DNA from: Spirosoma montaniterrae
GTDB lineage: Bacteria; Bacteroidota; Bacteroidia; Cytophagales; Spirosomataceae
NCBI RefSeq assembly: GCF_001988955.1
Contig: NZ_CP014263.1
Coordinates: 3,504,001 to 3,568,000, forward strand
DNA: 64,000 bases
Reading direction: 5' to 3'
How positions within the stretch are numbered: position 1 is the stretch's first letter; every line of letters starts with the position of its first letter. The notes beneath the pieces are model-generated. The model saw only the letters and a list, made by a program, of their open reading frames with translations. It had not been told where the DNA came from and searched no databases. Shown here one piece after another: positions 25,372 through 33,951 of this stretch. Made by a program: the position numbers and the translations under genes.

Positions 25372-26914
25372 TCCCGACCGGCCAACCGGCGGCTGGCTCC
25401 ATCCAGCCTACAACCTGATGAGCTGGGCACTGAGTTGTCTGCAACTCCGGCAGTTTTATGACAACGTTACGCTGATTACAGACGAGGCCGGAAAAACCCT
25501 GCTGATCGATGAACTCGGCCTGCCCTATACCGACGTTCAGGTGGTGCTCGACGATGTGCTGGCGCAGTATCCGAAACCGCTTTGGGTGGTCAGTAAGCTC
25601 TATGCCTATGCACTACAGCAGGAACCGTTTCTGCATGTCGACGGCGATGTGTTTCTGTATGAGCCCCTGCCCACCGACCTGCTGACGGCCCCGCTACTGG
25701 CCCAGAACGAAGAAATCTCGGACTATTATCTGCCGTACCTGACCGAAATGGACCGAGCTTTTTCGTTTGTACCTCCTGCCATTCGCTGGCGTCAGACAAC
25801 ACTTCACCAACCCATTTCGGCGGCTAACGCTGGCATCCTGGGCGGCAACGACGTAGCTTTTCTGCGGGTCTACGCCGAAGCTGCATTTGACTTCATCGAG
25901 CAGAATCGGGCTTATTTCTCTACCCCACAACCACAGCTCAACAATTTCAACATTCTCTTCGAGCAGTATCTGTTCTCAAGCATGGCCGCGTATCACAACG
26001 TACCTGTCCGTTATGTTCAATCGCCTAACTTTCAGTTGGAACGCCCTTGTTTTGAGGATGCACCCCGGTTTCAGACGTATCTGCATCCCATTGCCCCGGA
26101 GAAAAAAGTTTACCAGACCTGTCAGCACGTGGCCCGCCGGCTCCAGTTGGACTACCCCGATTACTATCGGCGAATCAGTACACTGAGCAACCGTCGGTTC
26201 GTGTCTCCGGCTCAATCGCCGTTGTACCCGCTGTTTGCCAGTAGCCCGGCACCATCTGCCCCACCCATAAGCTGGACGCTGAACGGGCAACGCTACCTTC
26301 AGCAGCTAATCCCGGTTTTGCCCGACGCTTCGCCCCTGCCGGATCTACCTGACGTAGCTGCGTTACAGGCCAGCGACCAGGCAACGTATATAGATGAACG
26401 TGAACACTACCGGCAACACATGGCTGCTCAGACTAACCCGCCAGATGCTGTTACCCTCGATAGGCGGGCTGATGCGTGCTTACGCGCCGACCTGACCGAC
26501 TTCGACCGACAGCGGTTTGTATTGAGCGACGATATACTGGTTATCGATTGCCAGTGGAACTGGGCACTACCCATCGAACTCGTGTTTCTGCCCGACGCTT
26601 TCGACGAGCATGTCAGCCATCAGGCCCGGCACCTCCTCGAAGCCGAACCGAAGTCGGTCAAAATATGCATAGAACCAGATTGGGACACCCGGATGCTGGT
26701 AGAAACACCTTACGAAGATATTGTTGATGTGGCAACGCTGGAAGTATTCAACGAACCGCACACCGTGGCAGAAGCCTTCGGCCAATTGCGCGCTTTTTTC
26801 GGACCCGACTTCCCCGAATACGAATCCAAAATCACGAAGCGATTCCGGCGACTGGTACGGCAGCTCGTGGCCCGGCGGTGTCTGGTGCCGGTTGAGCACA
26901 CTGCAACACCTTGA
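25343..26914 (+). CDS. Glycosyltransferase-like protein (DUF6734-type) in the lanthipeptide cluster
   Basis: This 523-residue protein starts at ATG 25343 (MKLVQTFWYSPDRPTGGWLH), overlapping lanC1 by 29 bp. Residues 1-270 resemble a GT-A fold: a first strand, VTLITDEAGK, a helix with WVVSKLYAYALQQEPF, then FLHVDGDVFLYEPL with a DxD motif at Asp100-Asp102 that could bind a metal and a nucleotide sugar. The C-terminal 230 residues have no recognised domain. Its place between lanC1 and the precursor genes suggests that it modifies the peptides. Glycosylation is inferred; the protein might instead act on another substrate. Confidence 0.65.
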   Translation: MKLVQTFWYSPDRPTGGWLHPAYNLMSWALSCLQLRQFYDNVTLITDEAGKTLLIDELGLPYTDVQVVLDDVLAQYPKPLWVVSKLYAYALQQEPFLHVDGDVFLYEPLPTDLLTAPLLAQNEEISDYYLPYLTEMDRAFSFVPPAIRWRQTTLHQPISAANAGILGGNDVAFLRVYAEAAFDFIEQNRAYFSTPQPQLNNFNILFEQYLFSSMAAYHNVPVRYVQSPNFQLERPCFEDAPRFQTYLHPIAPEKKVYQTCQHVARRLQLDYPDYYRRISTLSNRRFVSPAQSPLYPLFASSPAPSAPPISWTLNGQRYLQQLIPVLPDASPLPDLPDVAALQASDQATYIDEREHYRQHMAAQTNPPDAVTLDRRADACLRADLTDFDRQRFVLSDDILVIDCQWNWALPIELVFLPDAFDEHVSHQARHLLEAEPKSVKICIEPDWDTRMLVETPYEDIVDVATLEVFNEPHTVAEAFGQLRAFFGPDFPEYESKITKRFRRLVRQLVARRCLVPVEHTATP

Positions 26915-27052
26915 AGTAGCAGGATATCCGCATAAGAAAGCCAAAATAACGTGTTTTAGCCCTTTACGCCCCAAACCTGTACGCCCGCCAGCCCGTAAGT
27001 TTTCCCGAATGATGCTTCCACAGCGTCAGTACGACGTAATCAAATTTTCATC

Positions 27053-27274
27053 ATGAAACGAAAAAGAGTAGACCTGGGGCGGCTCGCCCTGGGCAAAGAA
27101 ACGCTGGCCCACATGGACGGCGTACAGGGCGGAGCCTGGCCCCAGACCAGCGGCATGGGCGGGTATTCTCCCACGTGCGGAATTTCGTGCGGCTGCACCA
27201 GTGGCTGTACCCACATGAATCATTGCGAAACGATTGTCACGGTATACAAAAGCTGGGTGATTCCCTGTTTTTGA
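27053..27274 (+). CDS. lanA1: Lanthipeptide precursor 1
   Basis: This 73-residue peptide has a leader (VDLGRLALGKETLAHMDGVQ, then GG) and a core starting AWPQTSGMGGYSPTCG. The tail (ISCGCTSGCTHMNHC and beyond) is specific to this copy. The core has six Cys and many Ser/Thr. The double-Gly site is the likely cut point for the C39 exporter. The ATG follows an A/T-rich leader without a Shine-Dalgarno site, as is usual in Bacteroidota. It is the first of four tandem paralogues. Confidence 0.92.
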   Translation: MKRKRVDLGRLALGKETLAHMDGVQGGAWPQTSGMGGYSPTCGISCGCTSGCTHMNHCETIVTVYKSWVIPCF

Positions 27275-27310
27275 GTACGCCATTCTGCACCTGTTAACCA
27301 GAAAACACCA

Positions 27311-27541
27311 ATGAAAAGACGAACACTGAATCTGGGCCGATTGTCGCTCCAGAAAGAAACGCTCGCCAGCATGGACAGCGTACAGGGCGGCAGTTGGCCC
27401 CAAACCAGCGGCATGGGTGGATACTCGCCGACCTGTGGCGTCTCCTGCGGCTGCACAAACTACTGCACGGAGGGGCTATTCTGCCAGGCGTACAGTGCCA
27501 ACAATACCTGCTGGGTACGCCAGCAAACAACCTGTTACTAA
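27311..27541 (+). CDS. lanA2: Lanthipeptide precursor 2
   Basis: This 76-residue peptide has the leader NLGRLSLQKETLASMDSVQ plus GG and the core start SWPQTSGMGGYSPTCG. The tail continues VSCGCTNYCTEGLFC and ends TTCY. It has seven Cys in the core. The leader is close to precursor 1, while the tail shares only the early Cys cluster. It is probably processed by the same LanB, LanC and C39 enzymes. Confidence 0.92.
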   Translation: MKRRTLNLGRLSLQKETLASMDSVQGGSWPQTSGMGGYSPTCGVSCGCTNYCTEGLFCQAYSANNTCWVRQQTTCY

Positions 27542-27559
27542 CGTGAACTAACGCAAATC

Positions 27560-27793
27560 ATGAAAAAACAACGTGTCGATTTAGGCAAACTGACGCTCAA
27601 CAAACAAACGCTGACCAATATGGACCAGCTTCAGGGCGGCTCATGGCCTCAGACGAGCGGACCGGGGGGCTATATGCCGACCTGCGGCCCAACCTGCGGC
27701 TGCACCATTACCTGCACAGACCGCTGCACCAATCAGGTCTGCGGAGTGTCGATTCTTGTATCTGTAGCCACCTTCTCACTGGCAGTCTGTTAA
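27560..27793 (+). CDS. lanA3: Lanthipeptide precursor 3
   Basis: This 77-residue peptide has the leader DLGKLTLNKQTLTNMDQLQ plus GG and the core start SWPQTSGPGGYMPTCG. The tail reads PTCGCTITCTDRC and then becomes hydrophobic (VSILVSVATFSLAVC). It has seven Cys. Pro replaces Met in the GxGG stretch and Met replaces Ser before PTCG, the only changes in the otherwise constant core head. Confidence 0.92.
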   Translation: MKKQRVDLGKLTLNKQTLTNMDQLQGGSWPQTSGPGGYMPTCGPTCGCTITCTDRCTNQVCGVSILVSVATFSLAVC

Positions 27794-27823
27794 TTTTTTT
27801 TCACCAATTCCATATATCAAATC

Positions 27824-28003
27824 ATGAAAAAGAAAACCGTTAATCTCGGCAAACTTTCCCTTTCCAAAGAAACGCTGGCTAACATGGATCAATTGCTGGG
27901 TGGCAGTTGGCCCCAAACCAGCGGCATGGGCGGCTACTCGCCAACCTGTGGCGCAAGTTGTAATTGCTTAAGCTCACTGGCTTCAGTACTAATTTGTAAA
28001 TAA
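27824..28003 (+). CDS. lanA4: Lanthipeptide precursor 4 (short)
   Basis: This 59-residue peptide, MKKKTVNLGKLSLSKETLAN at its start, has the double-Gly at 26-27 and the core SWPQTSGMGGYSPTCG. The tail is short (ASCNCLSSLASVLICK). It has four Cys (42, 46, 48, 58). The gene is easily missed because of its length, but the leader and core head match its three neighbours almost exactly. A 12-bp stem hairpin follows its stop codon. Confidence 0.9.
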   Translation: MKKKTVNLGKLSLSKETLANMDQLLGGSWPQTSGMGGYSPTCGASCNCLSSLASVLICK

Positions 28004-28014
28004 GCCCTGTGTGT

Positions 28015-28043
28015 CCAAGCCAAGCCTTACCGGCTTGGCTTGG
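28015..28043 (+). terminator. Hairpin after the precursor genes (attenuator-like)
   Basis: CCAAGCCAAGCC (28015-28026) and GGCTTGGCTTGG (28032-28043) form a perfect 12-bp stem with a 5-nt loop. No T-run follows, so it is not a classical intrinsic terminator. Placed between the four precursor genes and lanC2-lanB, it could protect the precursor mRNA end or reduce read-through, giving more precursor than enzyme. Confidence 0.65.
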
Positions 28044-28171
28044 TGCTGAAAAGCCCTCAGGCGCAGCCTATTTGCAAGCGTCCGCAAAATCAGACCATTA
28101 GTTGCGGAGAAGAACAAACCCCCAGTTGGGGCGGTGCGTAGGTTTTGGCCACTGATGTACCGCTCACGATT

Positions 28172-29404
28172 ATGCAAACCGACCTGCTCACCAGTCTCGA
28201 CACCGCCCGTTTTCTGCATCAATTAGTCGATAACCACGAAGATTTGCTTACCCGCGATGATTCGCCCGCGCTTTACGTCGGGACCGGCGGCAGCATGCTT
28301 CTCTACGCGCATCTGTTCGTAGCCACGGGCGACAATCGCTATGCCCACTCGCTCTACAGCCTGCTCGACAAAGCGGTAACGTACCTGCGCGAGCGGGTGA
28401 TGGACACGTCGCTGGTGGGTGGATTTACGGGCGTCGGCTGGCTGTTGCAGCACCTGGCAACGCTGAACCTCATCGATGAGGATGCCGATACGTTCACCCA
28501 TCTCGACGGGCTGGTCAGCCAGTCGGTAGAGCTGGATATTCGGATGCGCTATTACGAGCTAATGAACGGGCTGGTTGGTAAGGGACTCTACTGTCTCAGC
28601 CGGGGAGGGGTGATGGACGATACACTCCGACGGGTGGTGGAAGGTTTGGTGCAAACCGCTGACCACCGACCTGAAGGGCTTACCTGGCGGTATTACGGGC
28701 AAGCCGAAGAAAGATACTCGCTGGGATTATCGCACGGCATTCCGGGTGTTATTGCCTTTTTGAGCCGCCTGCTCACACGCTCGTTTATGCCCCACATCGT
28801 GCGCCCCCTGCTAATCGACACTATCCGATGGCTGTTGAGCCAGGAAAATCAGGCCGGTCAGGAACGCCACTTCCCCCGCTTCGTACCCGACCGGGACCCG
28901 TCGCGGCTGGGCTGGTGCTACGGCGACATGGGCGTGGCAATTGCTTTATGGCCAGCGGCTCAGGCTCTGAACGACGACGTGCTACGGCAAAAAGCCATTC
29001 AGATTATGCTAACGGCGGCTCAGTGTTCGGTCGATCAGTCGGGCATATCGATGCATCCGCGCTGGGTCGATGGAGCATTCTGCCACGGGGTCGCCGGTAT
29101 TGCACATCTGTTCAATCGGTTCTACCGGGCAACGGGTGACTGCCGGTTTGATGATGCCGCCCGGCACTGGCTACAACTGCTGCTGCAAAGTGCCGCCTGC
29201 GATTCTGCCGGGCCTTATTCCACCTTCCGCACCCTTATTCATGTCAATAACGCTTACGATGAGCAGGATCGTCCCATTATCGAATGGAAAACGCTGCCGA
29301 CTCTGCTTGATGGACTATCGGGCATCGGTCTGGTACTGCTCTCCTTCGCCTACCCGGACGTGACGGACTGGGACGCCCCTTTTCTGACGGATGTTCACCG
29401 ATGA
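28172..29404 (+). CDS. lanC: Lanthionine cyclase LanC, copy 2
   Basis: This 410-residue protein is taken from ATG 28172 (MQTDLLTSLDTARFLHQLVD); an upstream TTG would add nine residues. It has the LanC pattern VGTGGSMLLYAHLF, GFTGVGWLLQHLA, LGLSHGIPGVIAFL (His188), LGWCYGDMGVAIAL (Cys249) and FCHGVAGIAHLFNRF (Cys304, His305). All zinc ligands are kept. It is clearly paralogous to LanC1. Its TGA overlaps the lanB ATG (ATGA). Two cyclases may divide the four substrates or form different rings. Confidence 0.92.
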   Translation: MQTDLLTSLDTARFLHQLVDNHEDLLTRDDSPALYVGTGGSMLLYAHLFVATGDNRYAHSLYSLLDKAVTYLRERVMDTSLVGGFTGVGWLLQHLATLNLIDEDADTFTHLDGLVSQSVELDIRMRYYELMNGLVGKGLYCLSRGGVMDDTLRRVVEGLVQTADHRPEGLTWRYYGQAEERYSLGLSHGIPGVIAFLSRLLTRSFMPHIVRPLLIDTIRWLLSQENQAGQERHFPRFVPDRDPSRLGWCYGDMGVAIALWPAAQALNDDVLRQKAIQIMLTAAQCSVDQSGISMHPRWVDGAFCHGVAGIAHLFNRFYRATGDCRFDDAARHWLQLLLQSAACDSAGPYSTFRTLIHVNNAYDEQDRPIIEWKTLPTLLDGLSGIGLVLLSFAYPDVTDWDAPFLTDVHR

Positions 29405-32400
29405 AACCGCTACTCAATCGCCTTCAGCCACACAACTTTTTTGTTGTCCGAACACCCCTGCTGCCTTTAGAAGCCCTCCATGCGCTGTGGACATCTGACA
29501 CAGACCGCACGGCAATCAGGCGGGCAATGCAGGCCATCTATCGTCAGCCACTCGTGCAGGAAGCACTTTACGTAGCCTCGACCGATCTGTTTATCACGCT
29601 GGAACGCTGGCTGACCGACGCCGACATGACTGATAAAGATCGGGATAAACTGGACCTCGCCTATGCCAAATACCTGCTGCGAATGGCCCATCGCCCAACG
29701 CCTTTTGGGCTTTTTGCTGGCCTGTCGGTTGGTGAGTGGGCCAACCAAACCGACCTGCACCTGGCAGACCTGATTACAGCACGGCGACACAGCCGATTGG
29801 ACATGGATTTTCTGGGGGCGGTGGTACAGCAGTTGGCTCGTCAGCCCGACATCCGCGAGCGGCTGCTCTACCGCCCGAACAATACGCTTTATCAGGTGGG
29901 CAACCAATACCGCTACACGGAGTACCGCTACAGTGTAGCCGGTCGCAGTCATCATCTGGCAACCGTAGCCTGGTCACCGTATCTGCAAACGGTACTGGAC
30001 CGGGCTACCTACGGTGCTACGCTACCCGATCTTCTGGCTACTTTAGTCAGTGATGAGATCACCCCAGATGAGGCACGGGCCTACATCGACGAACTAATTG
30101 ACGGCAAACTGCTGGTCAGTGAACTGGAACCCCGCGTAACGGACCCCGCCAACATCGAGCGGCTGGTAGAAACGCTACGTGAACGCATACCCCACTGGCC
30201 CGGCCTGACGGCCTTAGAGCAGGCCGTGTATCGTGTTCATCAACTCGACCAAACACCCTTGGGCGGCAACCGCCCGTCCGATTACACAGCCATTCTCGAC
30301 CATCTCCATACAGCAGGATTCAACGCCAGCCCATCCCGGCTGTTTCAGGTAGACTGGATAAAAAGCCTGTCGGGACAGACCTTGAACCGGGCCATCATCG
30401 ATGAGATAAACGGGGCAGTCAGCCTGCTTGCCGACATTGCCAGGCTCGTGTACGAGCCACCGTTGCGGGCTTTTCAGGAGGCTTTCTCAGCCCGATATGA
30501 AGAACAGGAAATTCCGCTGCTTAACGTACTCGATACCGAGATTGGGTTAGGATATCCCCTGAGTCGGGCCGACAGCAGCGACAACACGCCCCTGCTCGAT
30601 ACCCTGATGGTTAGCCCGAAAACATCGCCATCGGTGCTGCGGGCGTCAGCGTGGGATCGCTACGCGCTCCAGCAGCATAGCCGGTTGCTGGCGCAGGGGG
30701 CTACCGAATGGGTAATCGATGAAGCCGACCTGCGTACTATTGTACCAACAGCCGCAGAACCACCCTTACCGCCCTCACTTTACGCGATGGCCCGACTGCT
30801 GGCACCGTCGGGGCAGGCCGTTGATGCGGGCCATTACCAGGTAGTGTTGCAGGGTACGGGCGGGCCGTCGGCAGCGAATCTGCTGGGTCGGTTTACGCAC
30901 GTTGATCCGGTGCTGGCCGAACAAACCCGGCACCTGCTCGAGATCGAACAGCAGCAAATGCCGGAGGTTGTGCTGGCCGAAATCGTGTACCTGCCCCCGG
31001 CTCACGTGGGGAACGTGCAGCTCCGGGTTCCGCTCCGCGCCTACGAAATCCCTATTCTGGCCGCTGCCACCACCGACGACGCCCACACCCTGCCGCTGAG
31101 TGACTTATGGCTATCGGTGCGCCAAAACCGGCTGGTGCTGCGGTCAGAACGGCTGAATCGCGAAGTTGTGCCGCGCCTGAGTACGGCGCACAATTACGCG
31201 TTCAACGCCATTCCGGCCTACCATTTCCTCTGCGACCTGCAACGGCAGCAGCAACTGACGGGGCTTGGCTGGTCGTGGGGGAGCCTGCTAACCGGAGCTT
31301 CTTTCTATCCACGAGTACGATTGGGACGGGTTATTTTACAGCCAGCCACATGGCTTCTTCGCACTGCCGACTTTTTCCCTACCCACCTGACGGGCGACGC
31401 CCTGCTGGCGCATCTGCGGCAGGTTCGCACCCAGAAGCAGCTTCCTCGCCGGGTAGTCTACGGCGAAGCCGATAACCAGTTACCTATCGACCTTGAGAAT
31501 AGCCTGTCGGTCAGTGTACTGCGCGGGCTGGTGAAGCATAGCGCACAGTTCACCGTCGAAGAGTCTTTTTTTGAGCCGAACGCATTGCTGATTAGTGACG
31601 GGCAAGGCAAAGGCTACACGAACGAATTCGTATTTCCGCTTCACAACGTAGCGGTCTCAAAGCCTGCTGCGGGTGTGTCTGCCCCGAAGAAGGCAGCAGA
31701 GGTGCCGCGTCAGTTCATACCCGGCTCCGAATGGCTGTACATTAAGCTATACTGTGGCCTTAAAATGGCCGATACATTACTGACGGAAGTAGTGGGTCCG
31801 TTGGCCGGGCAACTACTGACCGAAGGGCTAATCGACCGCTGGTTTTTTATCCGCTACAGTGATCCTGATAGTCACCTGCGCGTGCGCTTTCATGCGACAC
31901 AGCCGCAGGCAGGCCACCTGCTCTCCTACCTACACACGGCCCTGTCTCCTTATCAGCAAAGCGGTCTGCTACGGGCGATACAGCTTGACACCTACAAACG
32001 GGAGCTGGAACGCTACGGCCCGGCCACGATGGAAGCCAGCGAGGTATTGTTTTTTCATGACAGCCGCGCCGTTGTGTCACTGCTTGAGTTGCTCGAAGGC
32101 GACGAGGGAGACACCTACCGCTGGCAACTGGCACTACTGAGTGTGGATAAGTTACTCGACGATTGGGGCCTGCCATTGCCCGACAAAAGCAGGCTTATGG
32201 AAACTCTTGCCGGGCATTTTGCTCAGGAGCATATGCTTGACGATACAACTGGCCGGGTGCAGTTCGACACGCACTACCGGCGTCTGCGCCCGACTGTCGA
32301 TGCACTCATCAGCCGAACGCTGCCCGCCGACGAGTGGGGCGAAGTACTAAACCTGCTGGACCAGCGTACCCAAAACTGGCAATCTGTCATACAGCAGGTG

Positions 32401-32598
32401 AAACGGTCCTACGTGCAGGGTCTGGCTACCGTACCCTTCCACGACTGGCTCGCCAGCCACATTCACATGACACTCAACCGCTGGTCGCGGTCGCGGCCCC
32501 GGCAACAGGAACTGGTCATCTATCAGTTACTGCACCGGCATTACCGCTCGCTGCTGGCGCGTGCCAAACAGAGTCAGCTTACTTCTATACCGACATGA
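29401..32598 (+). CDS. lanB: Class I lanthipeptide dehydratase LanB (full length)
   Basis: This 1065-residue protein combines both LanB parts. The N-terminal glutamylation domain opens with FFVVRTPLLPLEALHALW and has LAYAKYLLRMAHRPTPFGLF, typical of the family. The C-terminal SpaB_C-type elimination domain begins near residue 775 (WLYIKLYCGLKMADTLL) and includes IDRWFFIRYSDPDSHLRVRF. Full-length LanB uses glutamyl-tRNA to dehydrate Ser/Thr. Some Bacteroidota clusters have split LanB proteins, so the fused form is worth noting. It is coupled to lanC2 before it and the adaptor gene after it. Confidence 0.93.
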   Translation: MKPLLNRLQPHNFFVVRTPLLPLEALHALWTSDTDRTAIRRAMQAIYRQPLVQEALYVASTDLFITLERWLTDADMTDKDRDKLDLAYAKYLLRMAHRPTPFGLFAGLSVGEWANQTDLHLADLITARRHSRLDMDFLGAVVQQLARQPDIRERLLYRPNNTLYQVGNQYRYTEYRYSVAGRSHHLATVAWSPYLQTVLDRATYGATLPDLLATLVSDEITPDEARAYIDELIDGKLLVSELEPRVTDPANIERLVETLRERIPHWPGLTALEQAVYRVHQLDQTPLGGNRPSDYTAILDHLHTAGFNASPSRLFQVDWIKSLSGQTLNRAIIDEINGAVSLLADIARLVYEPPLRAFQEAFSARYEEQEIPLLNVLDTEIGLGYPLSRADSSDNTPLLDTLMVSPKTSPSVLRASAWDRYALQQHSRLLAQGATEWVIDEADLRTIVPTAAEPPLPPSLYAMARLLAPSGQAVDAGHYQVVLQGTGGPSAANLLGRFTHVDPVLAEQTRHLLEIEQQQMPEVVLAEIVYLPPAHVGNVQLRVPLRAYEIPILAAATTDDAHTLPLSDLWLSVRQNRLVLRSERLNREVVPRLSTAHNYAFNAIPAYHFLCDLQRQQQLTGLGWSWGSLLTGASFYPRVRLGRVILQPATWLLRTADFFPTHLTGDALLAHLRQVRTQKQLPRRVVYGEADNQLPIDLENSLSVSVLRGLVKHSAQFTVEESFFEPNALLISDGQGKGYTNEFVFPLHNVAVSKPAAGVSAPKKAAEVPRQFIPGSEWLYIKLYCGLKMADTLLTEVVGPLAGQLLTEGLIDRWFFIRYSDPDSHLRVRFHATQPQAGHLLSYLHTALSPYQQSGLLRAIQLDTYKRELERYGPATMEASEVLFFHDSRAVVSLLELLEGDEGDTYRWQLALLSVDKLLDDWGLPLPDKSRLMETLAGHFAQEHMLDDTTGRVQFDTHYRRLRPTVDALISRTLPADEWGEVLNLLDQRTQNWQSVIQQVKRSYVQGLATVPFHDWLASHIHMTLNRWSRSRPRQQELVIYQLLHRHYRSLLARAKQSQLTSIPT

Positions 32599-33944
32599 AC
32601 GGTGTTCCCATCCTAACCGATCTTCTGCCCACGCCCCCTCCAGCGGGGCGGCTCCGCGAAGAAGATCTACAACTGCACAGCCAGCAGGTGTCGCATATTC
32701 TTGGCAGTCCACCCGGCTGGCTCCTCCGCTGGGGTATCACGCTGATGTTCTGCGTACTACTGGGCATGTTACTATTCAGCCACCTGATTCGTTATCCCGA
32801 ACTGATTACAGCCGACATAGTGGTACGCACCCAAACGGCACCGGTACCGGTGGTAGTGCGCCGGTCAGGGAGTTTGCGTCTGCTGGGCGTTCGCGAGGGG
32901 CAACCCGTGCGGGCCGGGCAGTTGCTGGGTGTTATCGGTAACTCGTCCAGCTACGACGACGTGCAGGCCACCACCCGGCAAGTACGGGCATTGACCGAAA
33001 CGCTGCTCAACAACGCCCCTGTTCCGGCGGGGGCACTTACGCATTCGGGCGGGCAACTGGGTGAGTTGCAAAACGCCTATGCGCAACTGCTGGCCGCTTA
33101 TGGCGCGTACAGTTTCTTCCGCCAGGCCCGGCACCACGACCGTCGGCAGGCCGAGTTGCAGCGGCAGATCGAAACATACCGGACACTGGCAACCCGACTC
33201 GATAGCCAGATGGTGCTGGCACGTCGGCGGCAGGAACTGATGAGCCAGCGTAACGCCGTCAATCAGCGGCTGCTGAGCGAGAAGGTATATGCTCAGCTCG
33301 AAGCCGATCAGGCGCAGAACGATTACCTGCAATTTCGGCAGAGTACCGAAAATGCAGATGCCAGCCGATTACAGAACCAACTGGCTATTCAGCAGCGCGA
33401 ACAGGCCGTAATAGAACTCCTGCAACAGCAACGCGAAACGGAGCAGCAGCTACGGCAGCGGTTGCAGGAAAACGCCCTGCTGTATCTGGCACAATATGAC
33501 ATCTGGAAAGAGAATTACATACTCGAATCACCGGTTGCCGGGCGCGTAACATTCGGGCAGCCGATTGACCGCGACCAGTACCTCGAAAGCGGTCGGGAAG
33601 CGATGACCATTCTGCCCAACAACGCCCGCCGACTGGCCGCTCATACGTATCTGACTGCTGATCGCTACGGCGAAGTAACTGTGGGGCAGCGGGCCTACCT
33701 GCACTTAGCCGCATTCCCCTACCAGCAATACGGGGCAGTGCCGGGGGTGGTAGCCCGCATGGCTCCGGCAGCCCGCAAAGGGCAGTATTTCGTTGTTATC
33801 GACCTGCCAGACGGCCTTCGCACCACCTATCACAAACGCCTGACATTCACGCAGGATATGCCGGGTCAGGTGCGGATTCAGACGCGCGATCTCAGCCTGC
33901 TCGACCGCTTTTTCCAGCAATACCGCCGATTCTTTACTCCCTGA
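32595..33944 (+). CDS. HlyD-type membrane fusion protein of the exporter
   Basis: This 449-residue protein starts at ATG 32595, overlapping the lanB stop (ATGA). It has one transmembrane helix (about residues 50-75; GITLMFCVLLGMLLFSHLI). A lipoyl-like half follows (VRRSGSLRLLGVREGQPVRA), then a long coiled-coil hairpin (about 115-300, QQREQAVIELLQQQRETEQQ) and a C-terminal beta-barrel part. Such adaptors pair with peptidase-containing ABC exporters to carry peptides across the envelope. The exporter gene follows directly. Confidence 0.88.
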   Translation: MNGVPILTDLLPTPPPAGRLREEDLQLHSQQVSHILGSPPGWLLRWGITLMFCVLLGMLLFSHLIRYPELITADIVVRTQTAPVPVVVRRSGSLRLLGVREGQPVRAGQLLGVIGNSSSYDDVQATTRQVRALTETLLNNAPVPAGALTHSGGQLGELQNAYAQLLAAYGAYSFFRQARHHDRRQAELQRQIETYRTLATRLDSQMVLARRRQELMSQRNAVNQRLLSEKVYAQLEADQAQNDYLQFRQSTENADASRLQNQLAIQQREQAVIELLQQQRETEQQLRQRLQENALLYLAQYDIWKENYILESPVAGRVTFGQPIDRDQYLESGREAMTILPNNARRLAAHTYLTADRYGEVTVGQRAYLHLAAFPYQQYGAVPGVVARMAPAARKGQYFVVIDLPDGLRTTYHKRLTFTQDMPGQVRIQTRDLSLLDRFFQQYRRFFTP

Positions 33945-33951
33945 TACAACT

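Noticed and set aside
32334..32594. Longer adaptor protein start inside lanB
   Set aside because: It reads through the lanB C-terminal coding region; the ATGA junction at 32595 gives a normal adaptor length.
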